A stretch of 64,000 nucleotides of DNA, taken from positions 5,292,501 to 5,356,500 of the forward strand of contig CM065321.1 in assembly GCA_033032175.1 (NCBI GenBank), given 5' to 3'. The position numbers and the translations under genes were made by a program. The notes beneath the pieces were generated by a model. That model saw only the letters and a list, made by a program, of their open reading frames with translations, had not been told where the DNA came from and did not search any database. The stretch comes from Saturnia japonica. Its lineage: Eukaryota; Arthropoda; Insecta; Lepidoptera; Saturniidae. The stretch's first letter is position 1, and each line of letters opens with the position of its first letter. Positions 11,575-22,579 of this stretch are shown here, in pieces.

Positions 11575-11870
11575 TATCCCCTACGTGCTAGTGACAAACT
11601 CATAAACATTTGTCACTGAATGGACTGTCCGAGTAATTGCGAACCACGGCAAAATAACCAGACTCAGTATACCCTTTATGTCTTCGTTAATCCAGGAAGA
11701 AGTTGTTGAGAATAAGCCACTGTAGGGGATCACGGTATATTGGTTACCCCGTATGCCCATATTACTTATTGGTGCCCCGAAACGCTTAACCGATCCCGTT
11801 CTAAATTTGAACAAATAATTTACGAACGGTCACTCTTGACATCGCACAACTCTGTAGGGTTATCACAAGT
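11575..11870. other. Unclassified GC-balanced block
   Basis: Contains a hairpin at 11590-11618 (agtgacaaa...tttgtcact) and ttatcccctac near the left edge answered by gtagggttatc near 11857, possibly inverted ends. Overlapping ORFs on both strands (11581-11814 minus, 11740-11934 plus) have no family motif. Confidence 0.3.
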
Positions 11871-11969
11871 TTGTTCGAATATATTTTTTATAGAAATAAC
11901 CATTACAGTAATTTATTCATTCAGTGAAAAGTGAAAATTCGTACTACAAATACTCGGCAAATAACGAGG

Positions 11970-12170
11970 AAAAGGTGATAGCGGGCTGGTAGGGCGGGCA
12001 ATACAGCCCGACTGTGTCGCGACCAACATATATAAGGTAAAAAGCCCGTCATAGTGGTTTCTTTATGAACATGGCGTTTAGGAATCAGCCAACGCATATC
12101 CAGTTTCTATTTCTGCAGACCGGCATGACAGCGGTTGGCGATATATAGTTTCAGTACTTGCTGTTGTTTT
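11970..12170 (-). repeat. module-B repeat copy
   Basis: On the minus strand it reads atgccggtctgca, ggatatgcgttggctgattc, then cactatgacggg, gttggtcgcgacacagtcgg and gcccgccctaccagcccgct. Same module order as at 9095-9480, diverged. Confidence 0.6.
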
Positions 12171-12243
12171 TGGATTGTTCCATGTTTACTATACGGCAAA
12201 GTTCTGTCACGTTGTCGTGATACTATAAAAAAGAATGTTTTAT

Positions 12244-12442
12244 AGTGAAACTTCTTTAGGGGACGGTGTGAATTAGATTTAATGAAACGAAAATGTGTAA
12301 CGAAAAAGAGATAGCTATAAATGTATATATAGGTTTTAGGCTGTGAGAGAATGAGTTAGAATGCGTTTCTATATAATCTATTCTTAATGTACTCGTAATA
12401 TATACAAAGAGAGGGAGAGAGAGAGAGAGGAGTTTCACTTCT
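12244..12442. mobile_element. MITE-D candidate with palindromic ends
   Basis: Begins agtgaaacttcttta and ends gagtttcacttct, so the ends are inverted copies of a GAAGTGAAACTTC-type palindrome. The interior is noncoding and includes a (GA)n run at about 12408-12430. Similar pairs occur at 19066-19267, 59950-60243 and perhaps 17394-18214 and 49020-49300. Confidence 0.45.
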
Positions 12443-12449
12443 ACCGCGT

Positions 12450-13495
12450 GTGACCTCGCACTCAATTTTTTTTTATGACATAGCAAATTATATTTTTTAC
12501 AATTGTAAATCACAATGTCTATTGCCATTATCAACTCAAAATCAAATGATAAGCTATATGAATTAATGTTAATAATATTAGTAGAAATAAAATTACGAGT
12601 CGAAACGAATTAGGTATTGTAAAACAAATACGAGTGGAGCCGCGGAGCACTGATAATCAACAATATATTTAGTGATAACCCTATATATCAGATGAATAAT
12701 TAGGAGCAATGCCCCTTAGGCAGGCCGCATACATTATTGATGAGGATCTCGTCACAGCGCGCGATGCGTCGCGTCGCGTCGTATCGTCAGTAAAACAAAA
12801 CACTGCCGATCGTGTAACATCCCAAATTTACGGCCAAAACGAATATAAAAATTATTAAAGGACCAGGGTAATTTGATAATGAACGTAATTTCCTTTATAA
12901 TATAAGATTAATCGGATGCTTTTTAAAGTAAATTTAAATTTAACCTTATTACAATATAATTACGCTCTAGATGGCTCTAGATCATTTTATAATTTATTTA
13001 TGTAAATAGGACCGCTAGTAGTCGAAGTACTTAATAATACCACAAAATAATATTTAATTCGAAAAAATACACTTGGCCTTTTATACTTGTATAAAAAGCG
13101 GCGATCATGCCTTGAAAGACGGAGCGTGGGTAGACCCGCCACAAGGTGGTAGTGAAGTTTGTTGGAATCTGCTAGATGCGAAAACTGCAGGATCGATCGT
13201 TGTTAACTTCTTTCGAATGGATGGATGATATTTAAAAAAAAATTGAGGCCCCAAGGAACAAATCTGCAACATACAAATTTAATCGTATTTTATATTGAAA
13301 AATGAATAAATTAAAAAAATTTTCATATATAAAATAGAAAATCAATGCCATGTAATTATTTTACTTTTAAGAAATAATTTATAAACAAAATATATTTAAT
13401 AATAATAAAACCGAAATAACATTGATTACTGGGCCGACCTGATTCGACGTTGACCGAATGGCAAGTAACGACGTCCCACAAAAACGCTTTTACTC
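12450..13495. other. AT-rich DNA, nothing recognised
   Basis: No gene. A short GC-richer tract with repeated gcgtc words lies at about 12745-12785. Confidence 0.4.
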
Positions 13496-13501
13496 CTCCT
13501 A

Positions 13502-13840
13502 GTCCGGTCATTTTAGACATAAAAATAGTGATCAAATAAAGAAAATTCCGGCAGAGCCAAATCTTCGTAGAGACCTTAGGTTTACCACAAGGAATAAAGT
13601 GTCAAAAGTCCCCATCAGTCCCATGTGAGCTTAGGGACTTATTCGGAGCCCAAGGTCAAAATTTTAGGTTTTTTAGATTTTTCTCGAAAACGGTAAGTTT
13701 TATCGAAAAAGTACTTCAGAGCAAAGTTGTAGATCTTAAAATTCTCTATAAAAATGGTTCCTATGATTTTTCCTCTAAGACCTACTATTTCCCAGATATT
13801 GCGCTTGTAAGAATCACGTTCTACATAATATGCACACATT
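13502..13840 (+). repeat. Left inverted arm of the long-TIR element
   Basis: Pairs with 14706-15034. Read through, each arm can encode a similar peptide of about 60 residues (minus strand on the left, plus strand on the right), but this follows from the inverted duplication and is not evidence of a gene. Confidence 0.8.
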
Positions 13841-13998
13841 TCCACACCACCTGTGAGGTAGTGTACTCGGCGCGTTTTTTTTAACGTGGTATCCCCGGTA
13901 GGCCTATTCCACGAACCTTTATGACGTTATTTTCAGGAACGATAATTATTTAATAGTATGAAAATGATTGATATGGGTTACTGAGTTTAACTGTCGTT

Positions 13999-14406
13999 CT
14001 AACTTTTTTTTATTACTTTAATCTGACTCATACTCTTCATATTCAACTTCAACAATCGTGTTTTCTTCATTTTTTTTTCTGCTTCTTCAAAATAACAAAA
14101 TAAGCAGTAGTTTTTAAAACAAAAGCTGGATTCACTTATTCGCGCTCTAGTATGAGGTGGACTTACTTTTGAAGTACTGGCCTGTTCTTCCTCACGTTGT
14201 CTTTTTGATGCAGAGATTGAAGTTTTCCGGGTGCATGATTTTCTGCAATCCACGTGAATTGTAACGGACTTTTGGCTTCTTAAATAATCAGCAAACTCAT
14301 CACTTCTCGCGACACTTGCATCGATTAAAGTTGGCATTCCACGACTGACCACAACAGTTTCATCTTCAGTCAAAAGTTTATTACAAATAAAGAAAAAATG
14401 TGACAT
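13999..14406 (-). CDS. Small Cys-containing ORF inside the long-TIR element
   Basis: A 135-residue ORF starting at the first ATG (14404-14406). Near the N-terminus is ICNKLL. Then comes a stretch of the form VVSRGMPTLIDAS, then VDCRKSCT around residues 53-60, a Lys/Arg/Ser-rich linker, and NYCLFC near residue 100, followed by a run of Glu/Lys. The spaced Cys pairs and the CR..CT motif resemble N-terminal, probably zinc-binding, segments of uncharacterised arthropod proteins linked to mobile elements; I recall the pattern but cannot name a Pfam family. A full protein would be expected to go on well past the CLFC pair, so this is likely truncated. Function unknown. It could be a DNA-binding fragment of the element's own lost protein or captured sequence. 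Confidence 0.45.
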   Translation of the reverse strand: MSHFFFICNKLLTEDETVVVSRGMPTLIDASVARSDEFADYLRSQKSVTIHVDCRKSCTRKTSISASKRQREEEQASTSKVSPPHTRARISESSFCFKNYCLFCYFEEAEKKMKKTRLLKLNMKSMSQIKVIKKS

Positions 14407-14705
14407 TTTTTTTTAAATATTTATCAGCACTAACTTCAATAGTAGACGCTGGTAATAAATACGTATAGTCACTCGAACTGCTCGTTCAACACTAAAAGAA
14501 GCAGGTATACGTGAACGACCCACATGGACAAAAGAATAGGCAGATGTTTTTCAAGGCCTGATGTTATTCAAGTAGAGGGGATTCGGTAAGGGACCGGCGG
14601 TCATTTTAGAGTAAATTTTCTTAGAATAGTATAATGTATACATAAAAGAGACACGAGTAGGCATTTTTGCTTGCTTGAGTACCTAAATATGTATATACGT
14701 GGCAT

Positions 14706-15034
14706 ATGTGTGCATACTATGTAGAACATGATTCTTACAAGCGCAATATCTGGGAAATAGTGGGTCTTAGAGAAAAAATCATAGGGACCATTTTTATAGA
14801 GAATTTTAAGATCTACAACTTTGCTCTGAGGTACTTTTTCGGTAAAACTTACCGTTTTCCAGAAAAATCCAAACACCTAAAATTTTGACCTTGGGGCCCC
14901 GAATAAGTCCCTAAGCTCACATGGGACTGATGGGGACTTTTGACACTTTATTCCTTGTGGTAAACCTAAGGTCTCTACGAAGATTTGGCTCTGTCGGAAT
15001 TTTCTTTATTTGCAATTGTCTAAAATGACCGGAC
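14706..15034 (-). repeat. Right inverted arm of the long-TIR element
   Basis: Near-identical reverse complement of 13502-13840: shared words include ctacgaagatttggctctg, cccatgtgagcttagggac read inverted, and gcgcttgtaagaatca. The terminal 17 bases match exactly. Confidence 0.8.
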
Positions 15035-15185
15035 TATCTTGTTTAGACCAACCATTAACACACCGAAAACTTAACGAGTGAAAGAATGAAATCATAGCTT
15101 CTCAAAAGCCCAATATAAATAGTAAGTGAAAAGCAAGAAATAATAAATTCGACATAAAACATTGTTTTGATAAGTTTATTGACAC

Positions 15186-15410
15186 GTGAGCAAATTGCTT
15201 CTTGAACCGTTCGGCGCTAGCTTCGCGACATCCGGCGTCGCGTCACAGACCGAGCGCGTCATTTCCGCATCCGGCACCGAGCAGGATATAAATAAACGGA
15301 GCGTGCATCACACGTTGCGTGAGATAAATCGTGTGGTTAATACCCCAATGATTTATTTGTCTTTCTTGGCAGTTCACTCTTTCTTACTTGTACGGAAAAA
15401 GCATACATAG
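15186..15410 (+). pseudogene. Possible hAT transposase C-terminal relic
   Basis: A 74-residue ORF in a GC-richer patch directly downstream of the long-TIR element. The stretch FATSGVASQTERVISASG followed by NKRS weakly resembles the hAT dimerisation-region pattern (A.S.PSERVFS..G....KRR). No terminal repeats or 8-bp duplication were seen. It could equally be an unrelated host exon or chance. Confidence 0.25.
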
Positions 15411-15414
15411 TATG

Positions 15415-17390
15415 ACCATAATAATTAAGCTAGATATTACATACTGGTTCATCTTAAAACTGCTGAGTTTTGAGTTTATACACGTAGTAATGCTTTTTAC
15501 AATCATGATATTGAATTCTTAAAAAAAAATCGTCTACAAGTATATTATCGATAATTCGTTCATAAAACAATATGCTAAATGTAATTCTACTTAATTGAAA
15601 TATATAGACCTATGAATAATATTATTTAAACATGCATTATTTACATTTTTTATAAAACAAAATATAAAATGTGTAATACACTGTATAAATTAGAGCAAAT
15701 AAGGTATAAAAATTAAAATAGTTTTATCTAAGGAAGTTTTATATTTTTTTATTTTTTTTAGAGGAAAGAGTCGATATGATCAGAATAAAGAAAAAAGGCA
15801 CCTAGTAGTATTTTTTGTTTTCCCACGAGCTTCCGTTCTCGAGTTACAGTTAGTCTAAAAAGATATTCAGATCCTTTTTTTCTCCGGTATAAGTTTAGTT
15901 AGATAAGCCCGTTTTCCTTACAGTGCGGCAGCAGAATGTATATTCGTCATTTTACAGTTTGTGTCCGAGCATTTTTATTTAAATGGTACAACCCTGATTT
16001 TAGCCTGTCCCTCAACTTCATATTTTTTATTGGAATTGTTTTACATTATAGTAGTAAATTTGGATGAGAATTAAATATTGTGGATGTTTATGTACAATTC
16101 GTAAAATTTGTAATGATGAAATAAATAAACTAGTATACAAAAATAAATAATTACGGAACAGTACCCATAATTTTGGGCTGTCCCCAGATAAGGTGACACA
16201 ACGGACATGATTTCAAGACTTGGTTGCTTATTTTCCACTTTTTCTTAAAAAATAGCATTCGGACTTTAAAACCACATTACTTTTAATGAATAAAAGAGTA
16301 ATACGAATAAAATCCAAAAAAAATAAAACGAAAATTACCATGTTTAAATTTTAAGTCATATTTTGACCTGTTGTACCAATTTTGTGAAAATGCCCGTCCA
16401 CACTGTTAGTAATATGACTTTCGTCTCTCCTCATGACAACTATATCACGCTAAAGTTAAGGTGGTAATCTTAATTATTGGTGATACTGCAAATGCTAAAA
16501 GAAAAACAAGACGTATTCATTTTCCGATTTTCGTGTTTCGCAAAAATGAACACCATTCCATCACGGCTGGTGTTGGAAAAATACACAATAATGTCTATTT
16601 CCGTGTCCCCTGGTTAGGAAGGTCGTTTGTGAGGCCAGCTAATGAAGCTCGCATATTGGCAGGGTGAGACCAACTTGCGACGTAGAGCTCTATTTCACTA
16701 GATATGCTTTCCAAATTTACAATTATAGATGTAGACGTCATTATATAAGCGTAGTTGAATTGTTCTAAATTTCCAATTATGTGAATACTAAGTTTGTTGG
16801 TAGCTGTTAAAGTTGTCCAGGGAGTTTTTAGGCAACTCAAAATATATGTTTCTAGTACTCCTTTATAATGTTCACAATCACGTAAAATGCGGGCAAAATT
16901 AAATAATATAGGGTGAAATAACGTAAGCTGATGAACAAAAATAATATTTATCACATGACCTATCAAGATTCCGCCTAAAACTGATACTGTTTATTTTATT
17001 AGCACGGTAAGATTTTTGAATGTAAAGTTCATTTATTAAAAATAATAATAAAATATTAGTTTTAATTATATAATGTTGAAGGAAAACCATCACTATATAA
17101 TCGTGTCAATAAGGTGGTGTATGTTTTTACAAAGTTTGGTTTAAATTGATTGCGAAGAGAATTCATTACACAAATTATCTTCATGAAACTACAGCATTAT
17201 AGAAAGTTTACCATTTCCAGGCGCGATATGGATGCGAAGTTTGGGAGTAGCGGACATTGGTTAATTACGTGCGATAGTTGGAAGCTCCTCACGAGAGAAT
17301 GATTGCTGCTGGGTAACGACGCTCTAACACCAGACTTGGAAGGTGTTGGGCTACAAAAAACGTTTGTGTTAAGATTTTTTTGTTTAATTT
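15415..17390. other. AT-rich DNA, no gene supported
   Basis: Includes a 123-residue minus-strand ORF (16595-16966) and an overlapping plus ORF (16461-16667) in a less AT-rich patch, with no family motif. 17220-17300 could be a decayed LINE C-terminus (reads RRDMDAKFGSSGHW with later stops), too weak to call. Confidence 0.35.
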
Positions 17391-17393
17391 ATT

Positions 17394-18214
17394 GAAGTGA
17401 AACTTCTTTATCGACGTATGGGAGAAATTTTGTAGCAATCGTCACGTTTTTCGGTTACGCGCCATGTTGCTTTTTTTATCAAAGTTTAGTATAGTGACGT
17501 AAAGAATATAATGTAATATATTATAATAATAACAACAATATATTAGTTTTGAAGTTTGGTTTGAAATAAGAATAACAATATATTAATTTGAAAGTGATAA
17601 AATAAAAAGGCTTATTCAAATTTAAGTGAATTTACAAGAAAAGTGAGAGTGATTTTATATTTCGTTTTATAAATTCAACACGTATGAGCATGATTTTAAT
17701 ATTTATTTGAGGTTAACCTCACTTTTTGATTGTAAGTATCAGTGAATGTATATAAATCTGTTAAAATTAGCAAGTATTAATAAAAAAATAAATAAATAAA
17801 TAAATAATAATTTAAAAATAAAACAAAACACGATTAGAAAATAAAAATATGTATACGTACATCTTTTTTAATTATTCGTTTTTAATGATTTATTTATTCA
17901 TTTTTAATTTTATAAAATCGTTGCATTTCTACAAGATTAACTGTCATCATATAATTGTATTACTTTGAAAATATAATTCCAATTATTTATCCATAACTTG
18001 TAAATATAATACAATAAATAAATAGCAATGATATTATAATAAGAACAATGATAAAATAAATTACTCATTAATTGTATGCATGTCTATAATAATAAAATAG
18101 CTTTAATTTAATACGGAAAAAATTGTTTTTCTTAAGGCTTAAGCCTTATCTACCCCATTTTCGTGAAGTTGCAAATAGTAGAAAAATGATATGTCGTAAA
18201 GAAGTTTTCACTTC
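17394..18214. mobile_element. Possible larger MITE-D
   Basis: Left end gaagtgaaacttcttta and right end aaagaagttttcacttc are inverted copies of the MITE-D terminus. The roughly 820 bp between are AT-rich with an (AAAT)n run at about 17778-17806. They may instead be two unrelated solo ends. Confidence 0.3.
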
Positions 18215-18365
18215 TTACCTGTGTACTCTGGTACACACACACACATTTTTTATTTAGTATAATATCTGATGGAGGACAAATTATATCATGCTGTACAATA
18301 CATCGAAATTCTAACCACTTACAAAAATCTTATTGTTTTATGGATACATCAATATTGTGAATTTC

Positions 18366-18480
18366 AAGAGACAACCAAGGTGGACCGACAACCTGGTGAA
18401 GCGAGCAGCGCAGTATCAGCCATTATGGTGATCTTTGGGGGAACCCTATTTGGATGTATTTCAGTCAACGCCTTGGTAAC
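18366..18480 (+). pseudogene. RT C-terminal relic of a LINE
   Basis: Reading in one frame gives KRQPRWTDNLVK, then AAQYQPLW, a stop, and SLGEPYLDVF. This is the decayed form of the C-terminal motif WTDDLVK...W..LGEAY found downstream of the reverse transcriptase in many arthropod RTE-like elements (family knowledge). Only the tail survives. The 97-residue ORF that crosses it in another frame (18269-18562) is not the real frame. Confidence 0.6.
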
Positions 18481-18484
18481 AATA

Positions 18485-19060
18485 CTATATTGTCGTGTCG
18501 TTTATAGGCTCGCGCTTACGAAGTGTGTATTTTTCTGTAAAATAAATTTTCATTCTAGTTGATTGTCACGACATCCACAGTTTTACTCTCAAGTAAACAC
18601 ACCAAAGAAAGTAAACTTTAACAAAAAGATGAATGATTTTTACAACCACAAAAATGGATCTTATAAAAAATTTATACCATAGAGGTAAATAATTACAGGC
18701 GATAAGATATTAGAGTATATCAACAAATGCATGTAATTTGAATAAATTGTGAAGAACTAATAAACGGTGGGATATAAAAGTTCTTGAGGCAAATGTATAG
18801 TAGGGATGCTTTAATACAAGATGGCTCCACTACGGTAGGGCAAGCATGAAGATTGGATTCAATGGCGAGTTTTGAGTTGAGTTTTGCAATAGGTGAATTG
18901 ATACAATCAGACAATGATGATTAACTAAATTTTCATTGATGAAGATGTTGCTTATTGGAAATAAGTGGTGAATAATTAATTCAAAAATTTCTTTGCTAAT
19001 ATCAGCTGTCAGCTGATTGCAACTGTTCTTTCTATTTCTGTTCAGAGTATGTGTTATTAT
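18485..19060. other. AT-rich DNA, nothing recognised
   Basis: No gene or repeat boundary recognised. Short ORFs only. Confidence 0.4.
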
Positions 19061-19065
19061 TTTTT

Positions 19066-19267
19066 GAAGTGAAAACTTCTATAGAAAGGTTTGGAAAGGG
19101 AGTAAATTCACGTAAGTTGCCATCGACATGTATCACGTGACGTATTAACGATAAACGGACTCTTTCTAGCAATATAACGTAAAAATTAAACAAATAAAAA
19201 AGAAAATAAATAAGTTTGGATATCAAATAAAAGCAACTGTTTGTTTATAATTTTAAATTTTCACTTC
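19066..19267. mobile_element. MITE-D candidate
   Basis: Left gaagtgaaaacttct, right attttcacttc, about 200 bp apart, AT-rich noncoding interior. Same end palindrome as at 12244-12442. Confidence 0.4.
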
Positions 19268-19269
19268 TG

Positions 19270-19855
19270 TCGGCAGTCCTCCTGACTGCATTTTCTTTTT
19301 TATTAATAGTTTAGGTATTGCTTTGGGCGAGGTAAATGAAACTTCGAGATTCTTTTGTGTGTATCTATTTAATTATCGCTCTTTAAAGTGGGTAGCGAAC
19401 AACTGCCGGTCGCAGTCGCGTAACAATATACTGTTTACAATCCCCTACATTCATTTTAGATTTAACTTTTTTCTGGTACACATCAAACTATTAATACCAA
19501 ATGTTGTTTGTTGCAGAAAGATGTAACAGCTGGCAATCAGTTCCAGGTGGATATAGCAAAGAAATTTATAAATTAATCTTATACAGTGAATTTTTGAGCA
19601 AAGTACAGGAGTCGCGAAACTCGCTGGTTTCGTGGCCAAACTCAGAGTAAGCACGTAGTCAGTAATGTCATTCGGGCGGCACAACAACTAGTTTATGGGC
19701 GCAGTTCGTTGTTCGCACACTGTGTTCAACATACACATAAACAGAACATAACCTAACACATTTCGTGTTTGTGATCATTGTGCACTTTTATTGTTGTTTC
19801 GTGTTGACACTTGGTTTCTTGAATATACTTGTATAATATTAATATAGTCTTTAAA
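19270..19855. other. Unassigned DNA
   Basis: A less AT-rich stretch at about 19600-19720 without ORF support or repeat match. Confidence 0.35.
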
Positions 19856-19857
19856 CT

Positions 19858-19990
19858 ATACTAGCTGTGCCTGCGAAATTCTTCGCGTGGTATATTTCGT
19901 GTATGAAAAACAGCAATTAATAAACACCTCCCGTCACCTCAATCTCACCTTACGGTATTTTCCCGGTATAAACTTTGACAATAACCAACT
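19858..19990 (+). repeat. RTE-like repeat start
   Basis: Opens tactagctgtgcctgcgaa followed by ttcttcgcgtgg, the common opening of lepidopteran RTE-like tails, then decays after about 130 bp. Confidence 0.5.
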
Positions 19991-20218
19991 AAAATCATTC
20001 TAAATGTTAACCGTCCTTTATGAAAAGCTAATTATATTTAATAACTTAATTTTTATAAACCATTAATATCCAGTGAATAATTATGTGAGTTCAGTGGCGA
20101 TCTTTAATATGATTAATACCACAATAAATAACCATAAGTTCTGTCTCTATATGTTTTTTAAATATTTTATTATGTCTACTATAAAAGCCACTGATAACGA
20201 ATATAAAATTATATTTTT

Positions 20219-20320
20219 TCTGTCTGTCTGTTTGTATGATTGAAATTAACTCAAAAACAGCTTTACCGATTTTCATAAAATGTTGTACACAGGAAGTATA
20301 CTAATAAAATATGAGTAGGT
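20219..20320 (+). repeat. rep-L fragment
   Basis: ctgtctgtctgtttgtatga, ttaactcaaaaacagctt, accgattttcat and gttgtacacaggaagtat match the head unit at 58935-59020. Confidence 0.55.
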
Positions 20321-20340
20321 ATTTTGATATAATTATTGAA

Positions 20341-20735
20341 ACTAGCGATCGCCCTAAGGTCGAAATTCGTCCAGCGACTTTTTTATCATAGACTATTTTC
20401 TGTTTGACTTTTAGAGTATTCATAAACAATGAGTATTATCTACATCACTTGCTGTCACTATACGTTGAGTGACAATGTTGACATTGTATTGATATATTGT
20501 AGTGACAAAATATTAATATTTTGAGGGGTTCTAAGTTCAATGGCATTGGTCGAGTTAGGATTCGCAGTATTCATTTATTTAGTTGAATATATTAGTAACA
20601 GATACTATATATAAATTTTAGCTTTCTACACTCCTTCTACATATAAACTTTAACCATGCCAAATCTCACAGTCTTCCGTTTACGCAATACGCTTAAAAAG
20701 GTACCGAAAGGTTTTACTTCACGTATAAGATATGC
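20341..20735 (-). repeat. rep-C copy
   Basis: Starts actagcgatcgccctaag and ends acttcacgtataa. It is the reverse complement of 29525-29897 and 35641-36030, with shared words such as gactattttctgtttgac and cataaacaatgagtattat. Noncoding, about 390 bp, class unknown. Confidence 0.7.
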
Positions 20736-20954
20736 ATAATGTATACGTACGAGATTATTTAAAAACAAAACATTAAGGATATAAAGAATGCAATACACAA
20801 GACATCTGTTTAAAGTTGACAAAACATTCTTTTATGAAAATAAACAACGAAAAAATTCCAAACAAGCAACGGAGATGTAAAACTGAAATTAATTTATACG
20901 TCCAAAGCTGGTCCGAGAATTTGCAAACAAACAACAAAGAGTTTTAGGTTATTT

Positions 20955-21130
20955 TCGACATAATATTAACGCGGATGAAATATTAGCCGCGCATAAAGTT
21001 TTTCTCGGGGAAATTTCGACTTTTCCTGCAGTATCAACGACATTTGCGGGATGCCAGACAAACGTTTGACAGGGGAGCGAAGTCCTTTAATGTTTACATT
21101 TAGTGTTGTTCGGGTTATGGTAAGTACATT
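20955..21130. other. GC-richer patch with a splice-donor-like site
   Basis: Less AT-rich DNA ending gggttatggtaagtacat at about 21113-21130. The word ATG directly followed by GTAAGT looks like a donor site, but no open frame or acceptor upstream supports an exon. Confidence 0.2.
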
Positions 21131-21550
21131 TAATGTTATTCAATTTTGTTTATTAAAATTGTGTTTCTTAAGGTAGTAAAAGCAAGTGTAAATTGAACAT
21201 TGATAACGTTCCTAGTATTTTTTGAACCATTGGAAATAATAAAAACTTATAATTAATAGAAATCTGGAAGCAATTTCAAGATCATGAATATTTGCTAATA
21301 TTTATTTATAACTTTTTCATTGACTAATTACAAAATGGAATTACACGTTTATTGAAACACTGAAGGAGTATATAATTTTTTAAATGTTTGATGACGGTAA
21401 GCCATTAAAATAACTAGTTATTGATAATTATGGCCAACCACAATATGCGTCAAATTTTATAGGTATGGTTAAATATAATTATTATAGTATGTATATTATT
21501 AAGAAACTATAGAAAGTAAAATAATGGAAGGCACAAAATTTCATTTATGT
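21130..21550. other. AT-rich DNA, nothing recognised
   Basis: No feature recognised. Confidence 0.4.
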
Positions 21551-21554
21551 ATGT

Positions 21555-21665
21555 AGAAAAATAAACATTTCTTGATTTGTCCTATGCCTTCCTTAGCCAT
21601 TCATCCGATTACGATGAAACCTTGGTGAATTACTGTGTCAACTGTTGTGGTTATCATTTTAATTC
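21555..21665 (+). repeat. LINE-tail-like fragment
   Basis: Words ccttccttagccattcatcc and gattacgatgaaaccttggt are typical of RTE-like 3-prime tails; only this short piece is recognisable. Confidence 0.35.
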
Positions 21666-21780
21666 ATAAACTTATGTACTGTATTCTTCTTCTGCTTTGC
21701 CTTCTATGTAATATTGGTAGCATTTTTTTTGATATGGTTTGGTTATTGTACTCAAGTATAGTGAATTATAAATAATAACT

Positions 21781-22115
21781 GAGCAATGATGGCTCAGTTG
21801 GTATCGTGTAAGGACTCCATGCGTTGATCGATGCGAGTTTGAATCCCTGCAATGAGTCTGAGCTTTCGGTAAAGGAATATATCGTGATGAAACCATAGCA
21901 TAGTGGTAGGTGGCTTTTCATAATCCCCTCCTAGCCAAATACCACCCTCAGATTGAAAATCTGTCGCCAAACACCAACAGGTGTGTTCAGGCAGCTGCAT
22001 TTGAGAGCCAGTCTTCCACTAGGCTTAGCGTGCTACCATCGTGGGCCACATTGTCATTTACGATCAGGTGAGATTGTAGCTATAACGCTAAACCTATAAC
22101 GAAAAAGAAAAAAAA
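21781..22115 (+). mobile_element. SINE-A, full-length copy
   Basis: Best copy of the family. The head is tRNA-like: an A-box region (atggctcagttggtatcg) and a B-box (gagtttgaatccctgc), the internal RNA polymerase III promoter of tRNA-derived SINEs. A body follows with ctgagctttcggt, aaccatagcatagtggtag, aaatctgtcgccaaacacc, aggtgtgttc.ggcagctgc, gagccagtcttccactaggc, tagcgtgctaccatc and atcaggtgaga. It ends cgctaaacctataacgaaaa plus an A-rich tail. About 335 bp. Partner LINE unknown. The head is too degenerate to be a working tRNA. Confidence 0.85.
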
Positions 22116-22344
22116 AACATTTTAAGTTGGCACAAAAATTGCCCGAAAAAGTAAACTAACACTTTGTTTGGCAAAACATTGCTTGGACTTTGAAAATTAC
22201 AAAAATATTCTTTCTACGTGACATAAAGGTGTATAAAGAGAAGTTGAAACTAAACTAGAAGGAGAAATTTCTACTTAAATTTAGAAAATTATATTTACCA
22301 ATATAATATATTGTATTCTATTTTTACCAGCTTCTTATATTGAT

Positions 22345-22575
22345 TAACCTGGGAACAGTCGAGAACTTTTGATACGGATAACAGAAATTTCATGCATGTG
22401 GTCGAATGCGATGTTTGCAATGGGCATAGATGTGAGGTAAGGTGAGCGAATATTGTATATTAGGACTATATTCCTGTGGGAAGCCGACAGTAACGGGCCT
22501 CCTGTCGGGATGATGAATCCGCAGACACGTTCTGATACACAACAGGATAGCTTACCACAACACTTGCCAATTTTA
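22345..22575. other. Unclassified block, probably a repeat
   Basis: Noticeably less AT-rich, with overlapping ORFs on both strands (22344-22595 minus, 22453-22692 plus). It contains acgggcctcctgtcgggatg and gcagacacgttctgatac, which have the feel of a LINE 3-prime region, but no second copy is present here to prove it. Confidence 0.3.
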
Positions 22576-22579
22576 TGTT

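Larger units (their letters stand above)
13502..15034. mobile_element. Long-TIR transposon, unassigned superfamily
   Basis: Ends read gtccggtcattttagaca inward from both sides and are flanked by TA (13500-13501 and 15035-15036), as expected for a TA-targeting cut-and-paste element. The inverted arms run about 330 bp (13502-13840 and 14706-15034) and are nearly identical apart from one short indel close to the ends. They enclose a minus-strand 135-residue ORF. A third terminus-like word (gaccggcggtcattttagag, about 14591-14610) lies inside, so the right arm may itself be a smaller nested element. No DDE transposase is seen, so it is probably non-autonomous. Confidence 0.75.

Noticed and set aside
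13639..14888. Two similar 60-91 residue ORFs on opposite strands in the inverted arms
   Set aside because: They are the same inverted-repeat DNA read from each side, with AT-driven composition; similarity comes from the arms and not from a protein family.
16595..16966. 123-residue minus-strand ORF as a host gene
   Set aside because: No motif, no codon bias or splice context, and an overlapping ORF on the other strand; length is reachable by chance in 64 kb.
17220..17300. Decayed LINE C-terminus (RRDMDAKFGSS...)
   Set aside because: Match to the family pattern is too loose to separate from chance.
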